Assembly (NCBI GenBank): GCA_963965975.1
Contig: OZ014414.1
Span: forward strand, 2,269,501 to 2,333,500
Source: Xestospongia bergquistia
Taxonomy: Eukaryota > Porifera > Demospongiae > Haplosclerida > Petrosiidae
Length of the DNA stretch: 64,000 nucleotides
Direction of reading: 5' to 3'
Positions 36,420 through 47,973 of the stretch are shown piece by piece. A program made the position numbers and the translations under genes. The first letter of the stretch is position 1; each line of letters starts with the position of its first letter. The notes under the pieces are model-generated. The model did not search any database. It saw only the letters and a list, made by a program, of their open reading frames with translations, and was not told the DNA's origin.

Positions 36420-37665
36420 TGATTTTCATTGATGTGAAGTACTTGATGGAATTGAATTGGAAAGACTTGATGATGAACCTTCAAGTGGCATTTTATATAG
36501 CCTTAGATGAGTTCCATTCACTCTCTTAACAATGACAATGTCCTGACCTAATACAAAAAAGTCAATAGGTTAAAACATGGCAATCTTTATTACCTCCAAG
36601 TTTTAGCCTATAGAAACCTTTCCCAAGACAATCTGTTATTTCATAAGGTCCTTTCCACTTATAATCTAGCTTCCTTTCCTTCCTCTTTTTTCTTCTGAAG
36701 TCTTTCATAAGTACATTTGCACCAACCTAATAATAGTAAAGATAGTCCACTGGCAAAACAGGTTTACGACCAAACATTACTTCAAACGATAAATACAGTG
36801 AAGATTCATGCCTGGATAGAAAGAAAGCAGTCAATATCAAAACAGTTTGCTTATGATTCTCAGATACCTGGAAGTGTTATAGGCAAAAATACAGCTATTT
36901 AGATATTCATCCCAGGTATTTTTGTTGTTATGGCAAAACTTAATAAGCATTCTCTGTAGAGTTTGGTTAAATCGTTCATCTAAATCATTAGCCTAAGAAC
37001 AAAAAAATACAGAATCTTAGTTAATTATAGTTAACTTAAATATGAATTCTGACCTGTGGGTGATATGGAGTGGTTAAGTGATGTTTGATGTTGAGTTTTC
37101 TCGTTAATTCTCCATTTAAAACATTTCTAAACTCTCTCTCTTGATCAGATGTTATAATTCTTGGGAGACCCATTGTCATAAAAAGCTAGTAAAGGAATGG
37201 ATAATTACCATTGTATAAAATATTGATCTGTCTACCTTCAACAACACATAATCCACTCCTACAGCCTCTTTTGTTGGTAAAGCAGCTGCTGTGACCCATT
37301 TTGTGAAATAATCACTAATTGTTAAAATATATCAATTTCCTGATTGAGACACAGGCGAAAATGGTCCAAAAAAATCAATTCTGATGTGGTACCATGGGGA
37401 ATAAACAGGTATAGAGTGTAACTCTGGTCTTGTAGTTGTCAACTTGTCTCTAGCTTGTTCTTTGACACTCATCACATGCAGATACCTACAATAAGTCACA
37501 GTACAACTTATAGTTAAGAAAACTTGCTTCGCATCTTTCATGACTCCCTTCCATGTAAATCTCTCAATAACTCTATTATAGGTCTTTTTTTCACCAACAT
37601 GTCCAGATGTTGGTCAGCATGGCAACAACACACAATTCATAACTTTTCAGTCTTTGATTGTACAT
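36420..37665 (-). pseudogene. Integrase (transposase) exons of the Ginger-like element
   Basis: Minus-strand order. An H2C2 zinc-binding start at about 37620-37500 (HVGEKKTYNRVIERFTWKG, then CDEC) is followed by a frameshift. The start of the DDE core at 37440-37332 reads PWYHIRIDFFGPFSP. A second core part at 37175-37051 reads GLPRIITSDQEREF and ends LTTPYHPQ at a splice donor. The exon at about 36993-36850 reads ERFNQTLQRMLIKF and FAYNTSR, then loses frame. FEVMFGRKPVLPVDYL follows in another frame. A GPY-like segment at 36720-36590 reads YKWKGPYEITDCLGKGFYRL. First-Asp (IDFFG) and second-Asp (SDQ) positions are kept. At least two frameshifts make it non-functional. Confidence 0.7.
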
Positions 37666-38153
37666 ACCTCACCCACTGAAAACAGAAATATTATCATAAA
37701 TTATTTTAAGACAATAAAAAAAGAACTGAGAAAAATAATACAAACTTGTCCTGGCTTCTTCTCATAGTACACTTCTCCTTCTTTCATTGCTAGTTTGCCA
37801 GCCTTTTCCTAATGCTTCTCTTCCTGTTAGCAGAACAATCTAAGCCATAAGTTCCATTTTCTATGTAGTTTATTGCTTCCCCTGTCAGGTTCCCATCTTC
37901 TCTCTGCTGTGACATCGCTTTATTGACACTTTGAAAACTTCACCAGGTAGCTAAAGCTCTCCATTTAAGTACACACAACATAAGAAGTGATTAATCGATT
38001 TGTATGTGTCAAATTCCACTTCTCTTTACCAAGTTACACAGTCTGAGACGCCTGGGTCCAAATATTGCAAGGCGGAATTAATTTTGCAGACTTTTTGTTG
38101 CCAAATTTGGTCCTAGGTCCAAATTTTGCACCCGGACCAAATTTTTCGTGACA

Positions 38154-39960
38154 CACTACTCACAATTAACTCCGCCCACTATTAAAATTATTTTTAGATA
38201 CGATGAATAATGATTCTATTGTTATGAAAATTTTATACAAATGAATGCATTGGTCACATAGTAAAACCTTAACTCTTGCAGTCATCTGAGAGAAATCTGT
38301 ATTGTTTTCTATTGTCTAGCTTACCCTATCCCATTAAAGTCCAGTGACAAAGACTGAGCTTATATTTATCACACATATTATAGATATAACTCTCATCATT
38401 TATATCATCACTTTTATAAATATTATGAATAACATTGATAATGGATAAATTAACAAGGTGTGTTAAACAAAATTAATACATATTATTGATACGATACTGT
38501 CAATGACACACCTGGACTGGATATAAACTGTTACAATTAACACATTAAGTGTCATCATTAATTCCTCGTAACTTCCTTAACAAATCATGAATAATTACGA
38601 GAGCATGTTTGTATAAAGTACAATTATCATAAGGAACAAAACAGAATTGTGAACAATATGGTTGGTAGAGTCGAAGATCAATGGACGGACAAATCTATTC
38701 TCGGACACTTTTTCTTCTAAAAATTTGAAGATAGCCTATTGCTTCCGTACAATGTGGCTCTTGGTTATGCTCAATGAATACACTTTCCTTGCACAGTTTC
38801 CTAACTAAACTCCGTGTTGTGAATGAGCTCCGTTTTTGGTGCTTGTACGGACTTAAATGTATTTGCGGACACGTGGTATGTTTTGGCGGACAACACAACC
38901 TCAAGTTTAAACGTTAGCTAGGAGTTTTCTGTCAGTTTCTGAGTCTTTCTCTTTCTATCAACTAAATCTACCTCAAGTTAAACCTTATCCAGGACTCTCT
39001 CGTATTAACTATTGTGGAAAGAATCAAACATGGTAATTTGTGATAATGTATAGATGTCCATGTGGAAGACTTGATGGCTTGAGCTATGTGTTAGCAATAC
39101 CTTAGTCAACCCTGGCCATTTTAGTGATTAGTAAATATGTCTGTAATAACAGAGTCAGTTCACTTTTTTAATAATAAGAGTGTTGTGCTAAGGCTTAATA
39201 GCTGCTTGACTTTATGACTAACTTTACTATAAGTAGGTAAACATGTGATAGATATTTGAATTATAATAATCTGAGTGAAATAAACTTTTAAATGATAATC
39301 AATTAATTATATGACAATATTATTTGTTTTTAATACCTTTGAGAAAAAAAGATAAAGTCATCCCGTAAACTAAAATATGTCATAGACCATGTATTATACT
39401 GTAGGTATGATGTTATAGTCACAAGAATAGGAGGAAGGGTAGGCAGATAACATGTTAAAGTCACTAGTCATTATTTTGATAGAGAGATGAGTTCTAATGA
39501 GTTGCTTATTCAAAATTCATGATATGATCAAAGGCTCTAAATATTTTGCAGTATATAGTTATATCACATGTAGTCATTGGTGCAATGTATAGTCTTTGTT
39601 ATGTAGTAGAGAAGAGATGTATACCTTCAAACATACTAGTAGACATATCTGCCTTACTTATTTGTTTTCATCTGGTCTTATTGAATCTTCAGAATGCAGT
39701 AGTCCACTACAATGAGCTAAAATCTTTCTATCTTTTATACATAACTAGGAGTCTCTATACAAAGCTATGACAATTAGTTGTGAAAGACCTTTGTACAAAT
39801 GACTTATTGCAAACCATAAAGTTTATGTGCTTTAAGTGGGTGCTGAGACAATTAATTGTTTGAAAACATGCAAGTCCTTTTTTAAGTGCCCCTGACATGA
39901 GTCTATTTTTCTTTGTTTATATATGATTTATTATGTTATAGTTACATCTTCTTTAATAGC
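38154..39960. other. Region without a supportable gene, 5' flank of the transposase
   Basis: Only short frames are seen. Words containing CGGAC recur around 38680-38900. The upstream exon carrying the start codon of the pogo-like transposase should lie here, but I could not place it. Neither could I find a TIR for that element. Confidence 0.35.
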
Positions 39961-39963
39961 CTA

Positions 39964-42900
39964 GGTTATCCTCTGGAGGAAAAAAGCCAAGGTATAGGCA
40001 CTACAAGCGGTGGAGTGAGACCCAGTTACGTATAGCAGCAAAGGACGTGGCTAAAGGACGATTTACTCTTAGAAAAGCTGCTGAAATGTATAATGTGCCA
40101 AAGTCAACATTATGGGATCGAGTGTCTGGTAATGTCTCTTTTGGTGCTCACAGTGGACCCCCTAGATACCTAAATGACATTGAAGAAGAAGAACTAGTAA
40201 CATTTTTGGTAGGTTCAGCTAAAATTGGCTTCGCTCGGACAAAGGAACAAGTTCTTTGTATTGTTAGAGCAGCACTAGCAAAGAAACGTCAATGTGAAGT
40301 TGAAGATGTCAATGTCACTACTGGTTGGTGGGGCTCATTTGTGAAGCGGCATCCAAAACTACGATTAAGATATGGATCCAAATTAGCATATCGTAGAGCT
40401 ATTGCAGCTAACCCAGATGTCATAAATCGATATTTTGACTTGCTTGAAGAAACATTGAAGTCTAATAATTTGCTTGAATCACCAATGCTGATTTTTAACT
40501 GTGATGAGAGCGGGTTCCCATTGCAACATAAACCTGGCAAAATAATTGGAGTACAAGGTCAGAGAGATATTTCCTGTATTACTAGTGGTGATAAAGCCCA
40601 AATTACTGTTTTGTCAGCATGCAGTGCTTCTGGTTACCTTTTGCCTCCGATGATAATTTTTGATCGGAAAAAACTCAAGCCCAATTTCACAACAGGAGAA
40701 ATCCCAGGTACTGCATATGGGTTGTCTAAAAATGGATGGATAGATTCCGAATTGTTTCAGGAATGGTTTACTAATCACTTCTTACTTCACATCCCTCCAC
40801 AACGACCCATCTTGTTACTCCTGGATGGACATTCTTCACATTACCAACCTCAATTGATCAGGACAGCTGCTGCAAATCAGATCATCTTATTTTGCTTGCC
40901 ACCTCATACAACTCATTTGTGTCAACCATTGGACAGGTCATGTTTTAGCCCCTTAAAAAAGGCATACAATAATGAGTGTCATCTCTACATGTCCTATAAT
41001 CCTGGGAAAGCCGTTAATAGATTTAATTTCACCGAAATTTTTAGTCGAGCCTGGACAAAGGCAATGACACCAGCCAATATTGTTGCTGGGTTTAGATCCA
41101 CTGGTATATACCCCTTCAACAGGTATGCAGTATTACGTTACTTGCAACTTGAGGAGGATGGGAAAATAGATATGATAGCCTCCAAGATGGGACTGTTTCT
41201 TCCTCTTTATAGCCCAGCTAAGTCTCATCCTCGTACCTGTATTACTTCCGATAGTGAAAGCATTGATTATTATGAGGAACACACTTGTAGTGAAGACAGT
41301 ACCTGTGGTTACTATGGTAACTTTTCTGCAGACGAAGATTGCATTACAAAAGTTCAGCCATCTACTCTTCATGATTTTCTTACTTTACCTCAGCTACCAA
41401 GTAATGAGAAAAAAAACCACAGTGCTCGTGTTTTAACAAGTTCTGAAAATCTTCAGTTGATAAGAGAAAAAGAAATGAAGAAAGCAGATGAATTAAAAGC
41501 TAAAGATCTTAGAAAGCAACAGCGAGAAAAGAAGGCAATGGAACGAGAACAGAAAAAGAAGGAAGTAGAGGAGAGAAAAATAAAATAGCAGTTGAAAAAG
41601 CCGAGAAAGAGAGACAAAAGAAAGAAAAAAAACAAAGTGAACAGAGTACATCAAAATTTGATTTTACAGAAGAAGAGCACAGTCGGTTTTCTAGGAGGTA
41701 TGAGAATGGTTATGATCTACCTGACATCAGATATGAAAAATGGAAAAAAATATTCCATCCTGAAGAATTATCTTTAGACGCTACAGCATGTAAATCCAGT
41801 GATGGAGACATCAGTCTCAGTGAAGTAGATGAGAATAGTAAGTGACACAGCCTGAGGTTAATTATACTTTGAATTTATGGCTTGCTATTTTAGAAAGTGC
41901 ATTAGAACAGTCACCCAAAAGTTCTCAAATTTCCAGTATGTGTAATGTATATATATATTGAAGTATTTATGAGTTAATAATCCTTGTTACAGGGAGGAAG
42001 AGATGTACCAGAAGTACTAGCAAGAGAAGTGAAGAGATAGAACTCAGTGAATATGACAAGAATGGACTCAGTGATAATGGTATGTGACATTTGATTATAA
42101 TTAACCCTTGACTAGTGGCTTGCCATTTTAGAAACTACACTAGAACAATCAAAGACATTACCTAAAAATTCTCAAATTTCCAGTATGTGTAATGTATATA
42201 TATTGAAGTATTTATGAGTTAATTATCCTTGTTACAGGGAGGAAGAGATGTACCAGAAGTACTAGCAAGAGAGGTGAAGAAGAGATAGGAGTCATAGGAC
42301 TCAGTGAATATGACAAGAGTGGACTCAGTGATAATGGTATGTGACATTATATTATAATTAACCCTTTAATAGTGGCTTGCCATTTTAGAAACTACACTAG
42401 AGCAGTCAAAGACATTACCTAAAAATTCTCAAATTTCCAGTATGTGTAATGTATATAAATTGAAGTATTTATGAGTTAATTATCCTTGTTACAGGGAGGA
42501 AGAGATGTACCAGAAGTACTAGCAAGAGAGGTGAAGAAGAGATAGGACTCAGTGAATATGACAAGAATGGACTCAGTGATAATGGTATGTGACATTATAT
42601 TATAATTAACCCTTGACTAGTGGCTTGCCATTTTAGAAACTACACTAGAACAGTCAAAGACATTACCTAAAAATTCTCAAATTTCCAGTATGTGTAATGT
42701 ATATATACTGAAGTATTTATGAGTTAATTATCCTTGTTACAGGGAGGAAGAGATGTACCAGAAGTACTAGCAAGAGAGGTGAAGAAGAGATAGGACTCAG
42801 TGAATATGACAAGAATGGACTCAGTGATAATGGTATGTGACATTATATTATAATTAACCCTTGACTAATGGCTTGCCATTTTAGAAACTACACTAGAACA

Positions 42901-43128
42901 GTCAAAGAATAATCTGACAACCAGTATGAAAATATTCACAATATAATAATACAATTCATGTATTTTAGTACTGAAAAACTATCAGCATGTTCTAATAATT
43001 TATGTTTTCATACTAAAGCAACTAATTGGGTGGAATGTGAAAAATGTTTCCAGTGGTACCACATGATATGTGTTGGGATCAAGAAAGAAAAATCACTAAA
43101 TTTTGTTTGTTTTATGTGTGACATATAA
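39964..43128 (+). CDS. Pogo/Tigger-like DDE transposase with C-terminal PHD finger
   Basis: The main exon opens after an acceptor (TTTAATAG, 39954-39961) and is in frame upstream of the GTG at 40047. The N-terminal HTH_psq-type DNA-binding domain reads HYKRWSETQLRIAAKDV and YNVPKSTLWDRVSG. A CENP-B-type HTH follows, then the DDE_1 core with NCDESG, LLLDGHSSH and LPPHTTHLCQPLD. Numbered from 40047 the acidic residues are Asp153, Asp260 and Asp296. A Lys/Glu-rich coil ends at TAG 41586-41588 within an A-rich run. In the -1 frame the coil continues (ATA GCA GTT) through 41829 and then into spliced micro-exons. The last exon, 42969-43128, is a PHD finger (WVECEKCFQWYHMICVGI, FVCFMC). The core looks intact. 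The frame break and unplaced start make present activity doubtful. Confidence 0.82.
41895..42905 (+). repeat. Tandem amplification of a micro-exon pair
   Basis: Units of 245, 257 and 248 bp, marked by the large micro-exon starts at 41993, 42238, 42495 and 42743. Each unit holds a roughly 42-51-nt exon (ending KNSQIS), an intron of about 60 nt, an 87-105-nt exon (RKRCTRSTSKRGE; GLSEYDKNGLSDN) and another intron. Borders are phase 1-1, so any copy number keeps the frame. Confidence 0.9.
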
Positions 43129-45134
43129 TAATTAACTGCTAGACTTTTTTGTTGTAAAATTATTTCTTCATGCACAGTAAATTTGTATAATTAATAAACA
43201 GTATTTGTGATTGTCAAATTTGAGTTAATAAATAACAAGAACTTATCACCTACTTTAGAAAAGCACTTCTCCGTTTATTCGTCCATGAGTTCATGTTTCC
43301 AAAGAAATGTATATTCAGAACTGTATGTAGAAATTTCTCCAAATTTTGACGGTTAATTCTTTACATCTTATATAGTGTTCAAAAGCAGAGAAAACGTTCA
43401 AGCTATAATTGTTACCAAGATATGGTCATCGTTCGAATCTACATAAGAATGTCCGTATTATAATTATCACAAGTGTACAGGATATATGCTTGTAAATTGT
43501 GCAAAGAGATTTCTTTTTCAGTATATTTTTTGCAATAACTATATGACGGATTGGGGCACTCGAAGCTGGTGTCGAAAGTCAGCTTCGAACGCTCCGTTTA
43601 TTTAAAAACAGTAAAAACACCAGAGTGTCCGATCATCGAGCCACGCCTCTATATACAATCCTACATAGATTACAGCATATGTAATGTCTTTATGCAATAA
43701 ATGTGATTGAAGTATTATCTCAACATTGAGTTTAAATTGTAACTGAAAATAACCTGTTCATTGATTAGTTATTGACTCTTGAATTACTGTTATGATTTAA
43801 ATATAGATTCTTTCTTGTAATTTTGAAAGTTATTCAACAATAAAGCTCGCTTATTGTTGTCATAAGTCATGGGAGTTTTGACAAGTACCAGTAAATCTCT
43901 TTGGCACTGTAGCAAATAGAAATTTAAAAAGTTTAAAAATTATGCATGCAATGTGAAAAAGTTACTTTGTATGGAATATTTTTTTCAGTGGATAAAATTT
44001 TTTCATTACATATTCTACATGCAGTATTTTAGCATCTTTTTTACTAATAGAATTAACAGGACACTTATCAACTATTGATTTTCTTTCGGAAATCATGCAA
44101 GTACAGACATCTTTTTTCTTGTATCATTATATAAAAGAATTTTACAGTAGAGTCCATAAAAAAACTGACTCTCCTAATATATTAGATGGTTGATCAACTT
44201 ATATGTGAGTGAGATGGAAAGTTTTCATTTAATCCAACATGCAATGATTGAAGGTAATTCCTTACAGAAGACAGTTATTTGGAAATAGCTTAGAAGATCA
44301 AGAGTATGAAAGAGGTATGCCTTATTTATCAATCTCTTCATTAGTTTGATTTAAATGTTTTTATCTCTGTCTATAATAGCTTGTTCTTTTTCAAGGGGGC
44401 ATGTTGGTAAGACATATATAAATTGGTTCAATGATTATTTCATAACTCTTGTACTGTGTATCCATCTCTGATTTAAATTGATAGTCTGTTTTAACCAAAC
44501 ATGCATTTTTACAGTTTCTATGTATTATTTTCATGTTAACTGATGTATGAGTTATAGTAGTAAATAGTGACAGATTAACCTTACATATACATTCATGTAC
44601 TTATGTATAACTGTATATGGATGTATATGCAAGATATCACCTTTAAATAAAGCTCAGTAGATCACTCTACATTGCTTAAACAATGATATACACTATAGTT
44701 TCTAAATGTGTAGTCATCATATACTATTAACAAAATATTACAAATGTATATTAAATACTCCTATGACAGGTTAGTTTCTTGTCAAAATGAGCTTATAGTA
44801 GTTATGACAATTATATATACCTATGCATCCTAGGCAGACAATTTCAATTGATTAATTTAATATAGGTTTTGTATTTTTGTATATTTCCTCTGGGTAATTG
44901 CTGTTGGCAGAAGAAAGTTTCAAAATTATTTCTGCTGATTAACTCTAAATGGATGGTAAGATATAAAAGCATATACTAAAAATATATTCCCATAACATAA
45001 TGTAAAGTGTAAAATGTGAATACAAATTAATTTGTTACGTAATTATAATTATGACATGCAGCTAGCTGTGTTATACTCCTCTGTTTACTCTACCTCACAA
45101 ATATCCTGTAAACATCCTGACAGTTAGCATGTGC
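43129..45134. other. Intergenic, no gene seen
   Basis: A small hairpin with 8-bp stems (CGAAGCTG and CAGCTTCG, 43560-43588) lies near what may be the right end of the pogo-like element. Nothing else is supportable. Confidence 0.4.
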
Positions 45135-45187
45135 TGAGTCATTATGCTGAGTCATTGTGCTGAGTCATTTTGGGTTGTCTATATAAG
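45133..45187 (+). promoter_or_regulatory. Core promoter: three AP-1-type sites and a TATA box
   Basis: TGAGTCA occurs at 45135-45141, 45148-45154 and 45161-45167, exactly 13 bp apart, each inside TGCTGAGTCATT. A TATATAAG box follows at 45180-45187, 30 bp before the start codon region at 45217. TGAGTCA is the consensus site for AP-1 family bZIP factors. The arrangement predicts stress- or signal-inducible transcription and a very short 5' UTR. Confidence 0.75.
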
Positions 45188-45216
45188 ATGGAGCTCATTC
45201 AGGTCAGCCATATTGT

Positions 45217-45972
45217 ATGGAGGATCAAATAATAATCAATACAGACTGTTTTATTCCTTCTTTAACATTGTCAAACATCAGAAAGAGGCCTCTTGATCAA
45301 GATGAGCAACAGGTGAGCCAAACATTTGACAGCAGGCAAACTATCTCTATCCATCAGATGGAGCTTGATGGGGATGTTCCTGAAAAAAAGAGGATAAAAC
45401 ACTCTTGGAAAGCAGATGACTGGGACTCACAGCATGACTACATCAACGATTCTGTATTAAACACCAGGGTAAAGTCTGCCCCTACTTCTAAAGAGTACAA
45501 GGTCAAGACTAAATGGACTGGTGTAACCTGGGTAAAAGTTAGTGATCCTAACAGGCTCTTTTGTCTCAAATACCCCATTAAGTCTGGTGTTGCTTCTCTT
45601 CCAAACCATGACAGCTATAAGGCTATATTAGAGACTAGGTATATGACAAGACAGCTTAAAGGTGAACTCCTCTTCATACTGGAAGAAGAATATTGGGACT
45701 TGTTGCCTGATGACTATAAGAAGCTGGACATCAATAACAAGCTGAAATGGTTGTTTGAGGGCAATCATTTGGTCTGCATTGTCTATTGTAATCCTCTTCT
45801 CACTGTTGAATACAAGAACAAACAAAAGAATATCCTGCTTCCACAACCCAATGGATCAAGACATCACATAGAGTCTGTGCAAGAGGTATTCTACTTTGGT
45901 ACATACGATGCTAGAGGTACCAAATGCCTGGGGCAGTATAGCATCAACTACTCTTTTGGCCTCATCCCATGA
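45217..45972 (+). CDS. Unrecognised 251-residue protein, probably nuclear
   Basis: A single uninterrupted exon starting at the first ATG after the TATA box. I do not recognise the family. Residues 1-65 look disordered, with two basic clusters that could be nuclear localisation signals (RKRPLDQDEQQ; KKRIKHSW). The rest is mixed and globular-looking, rich in Trp and Tyr (WTGVTWVKVSDPNRLFCL; YWDLLPDDYKKLD; VFYFGTYDARGTKCLGQYS). No signal peptide or membrane helix. Being intronless in an intron-rich region, with a TATA box and tandem AP-1-type sites, fits an inducible gene or a retrocopy. The last exon could be longer if a donor is used near the end, but none is obvious. Confidence 0.6.
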   Translation: MEDQIIINTDCFIPSLTLSNIRKRPLDQDEQQVSQTFDSRQTISIHQMELDGDVPEKKRIKHSWKADDWDSQHDYINDSVLNTRVKSAPTSKEYKVKTKWTGVTWVKVSDPNRLFCLKYPIKSGVASLPNHDSYKAILETRYMTRQLKGELLFILEEEYWDLLPDDYKKLDINNKLKWLFEGNHLVCIVYCNPLLTVEYKNKQKNILLPQPNGSRHHIESVQEVFYFGTYDARGTKCLGQYSINYSFGLIP

Positions 45973-46015
45973 ACAAAAGGTCAATGAGAATTGTACAATG
46001 CATGCATTATGTACA

Positions 46016-46363
46016 GAAGCTTTAGACGGACATTCCAATTCCTATTTCCAATTTCAATTAAACGGGGTTATACAGAGTTGGAATGTCCGTCCTCGACTTC
46101 CCTAAATAATAGACCTACAATATACAACCAAAATCAGGGACCAAACCCAACTGGCACTCGATTCTAAGAGACGGCTCGTGGTACTCGCACTCTGCGTTTT
46201 ATTAAGTAACAAGAAAAGCCTAGAATGACGCACATGCCAAAAATAGAAATAGGCATAAGAAATTGGAATTCATTAACTGTGTTGTTAATTGGGATTTTTA
46301 AATGCGCCAACATTCGCGGAAGAAATAAGAAATTAGAATTGGAATGTCCGTCTGCAGCTTCCG
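46016..46363. mobile_element. MITE-like fold-back element
   Basis: Left end GAAGCTTTAGACGGACATTC (46016 on) and right end ending GAATGTCCGTCTGCAGCTTC (to about 46362) are inverted copies over about 26 bp with two mismatches. A third inverted copy of TTGGAATGTCCGT lies internally at 46079-46091. There is no coding capacity; it lies just 3' of the preceding gene. Confidence 0.65.
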
Positions 46364-47973
46364 TAATTGTGTGTTATATTTAATCTCTCTATTCCCATGC
46401 ATAGGCGGCTGCAGGCCTGGGGACACACCGGCAATGACCGGGTTTACTCGCCAAGCAATTCTAAATAATGCCCTGAACACATGTTAATAATAAGTGTTTG
46501 TCATTGCAATATTAACCCTTTGAGGTGTGGGGCGAATTAATTGTAATCACTCCCATGGGCGGCTACTTTTACAATAATGCATTTTTAAAAATAGCAATGC
46601 TTTAAAAGTTTACTATAGCAACTAGGTGACATTTATAGGTAAGTAACTAGTGTGACAAAGCAGGTAGGTTGTTGTTGTTACCGTAAGAAAAAGAAAAGCC
46701 ATAAAATAGAAGCTCAACTCTGTAGTATACGACGACAAAAAAACGCTTACGTTTCGGAGCTAGTTTTGAAGCAGTACAACTCCAGTGATCACCTTTATGA
46801 ACATACAGTTGAAATCTTCGTTGTGTGTGGAGTCTGTTGATACTTTGTTCTAAGCCAAACAAAGTGCACAACGAAGGTTTTCTTGGACGCATCTCATAAT
46901 GACACAATCACATCCTGTCAATTTATTTGGATGGAGCAAGCAATCAACTAAGGTAAGTTTTTTCTTGTAATAATATTACTGTTCTACCTGCCGTTTCTTC
47001 ACTGATAGTATTATAAACTTAAAAAATGATTTTTCTAATCTTCCTTTTGGTTGATTTATAACTAGGTGAGTAGAGTATCTTCTATAAAGATGCACCGCCA
47101 CACATACACAGACACAAGACAGGAAGGGAAACATGTACATATAGACACAACGTACAGCCAGGCAAATGAAGAATATATTGTAACTGTTTGCTAGTATATG
47201 CATATTGCATTTGTATGTGTGTGTGTGTGCATGCACATAAACACAGACAGGGTACACGTAAACACAACAAATAGTCAGCAAAGTGAGGCAATACATTATA
47301 ATACATTATAATACACGCACAGAGAGACAGTTAGAGAAGCATGTATGTATAGACACAAGATACAAAGTGAGGCAATACATTATGATTGATTGCTGGGGTA
47401 TGTATAATGTAAGTATGTGTATATGTGTGGTTTCTTGTTATCAGGAGTAGATAATTGTGTGTGTGTTCATGGTTGCTATCAGGAATAGATAATATATATA
47501 ATATATATAATATAAATAGTGTAGTACATGATATAGTACATGCATTTTACAATGTATTCTTCACATGGCTGGCACAGCAGTAAATTATATTTATAAGTCT
47601 GTGACGAGTTCTGATAGAGAGATAAGAATAAAGTCATTATGGCTAAACGTCAGGCTTCCTTACTCTTTTTTATCAACAAGACCACACGGAACACTAAGAG
47701 GCTGAGGATAACAGATTCAAGATGCTGATAGTAAGAATAACTTGTACAAACAAGCCTGCAGCATGTTGCATGTTGCATGATCATGCACAGGATCACAAGG
47801 TCACTGTCACACTGATAGCTGCTGAAAAATCATACAGCATGTCTAAAATTGCTCTGATTTTATGACTTCATTTCAGTTTATCTCCAAAGAATTTCAAATA
47901 TTTGGTCTCAAGACTGTGTTATATCGATAGAGAAATCGCATCCATCAGACAACAATAAAGAGTTCACAAACAT
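46364..47973. other. 5' flank of CD225-like copy E with degenerate repeats
   Basis: A possible small exon ends at a GTAAGT donor near 46952 (starts ATG at 46900, MTQSHPVNLFGWSKQSTK), but its partner is unknown. At 47090-47400 a degenerate repeat with words such as GTGAGGCAATACATTAT recurs (47283, 47364). TA-rich and TG-rich runs lie at 47210-47230 and 47490-47515. Confidence 0.35.

Larger units (their letters stand above)
35316..38153 (-). mobile_element. Decayed Ginger-like DNA transposon (integrase + GPY + PHD)
   Basis: The ends are imperfect inverted repeats starting TGTCACG: 35316 rightward and 38153 leftward. Both are followed by several copies of a palindromic word, GGACCTAGGTCC, within TTTGGACC-type text. 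The flanking bases CACC and CACT could be a decayed 4-bp target duplication. Inside, on the minus strand, lie a gypsy-type integrase in several exons, a GPY/F-like C-terminal segment, and a PHD finger. TIRs plus a gypsy-like integrase without reverse transcriptase fit the Ginger class. A gypsy retroelement is less likely, as I see no RT or LTR. Confidence 0.65.

Noticed and set aside
35638-38153. Gypsy LTR retrotransposon
   Set aside because: Integrase resembles gypsy, but no reverse transcriptase, protease or LTRs are visible and the ends are inverted, so a Ginger-type DNA element fits better.
38695-38904. 69-residue minus-strand frame with His/Cys/Pro
   Set aside because: No matching motif; recurring CGGAC words suggest repeat DNA rather than a gene.
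46976-47306. Two overlapping Cys/His/Tyr-rich minus-strand frames
   Set aside because: Composition follows the CA/TG-rich degenerate repeat; no splice context or conserved pattern.
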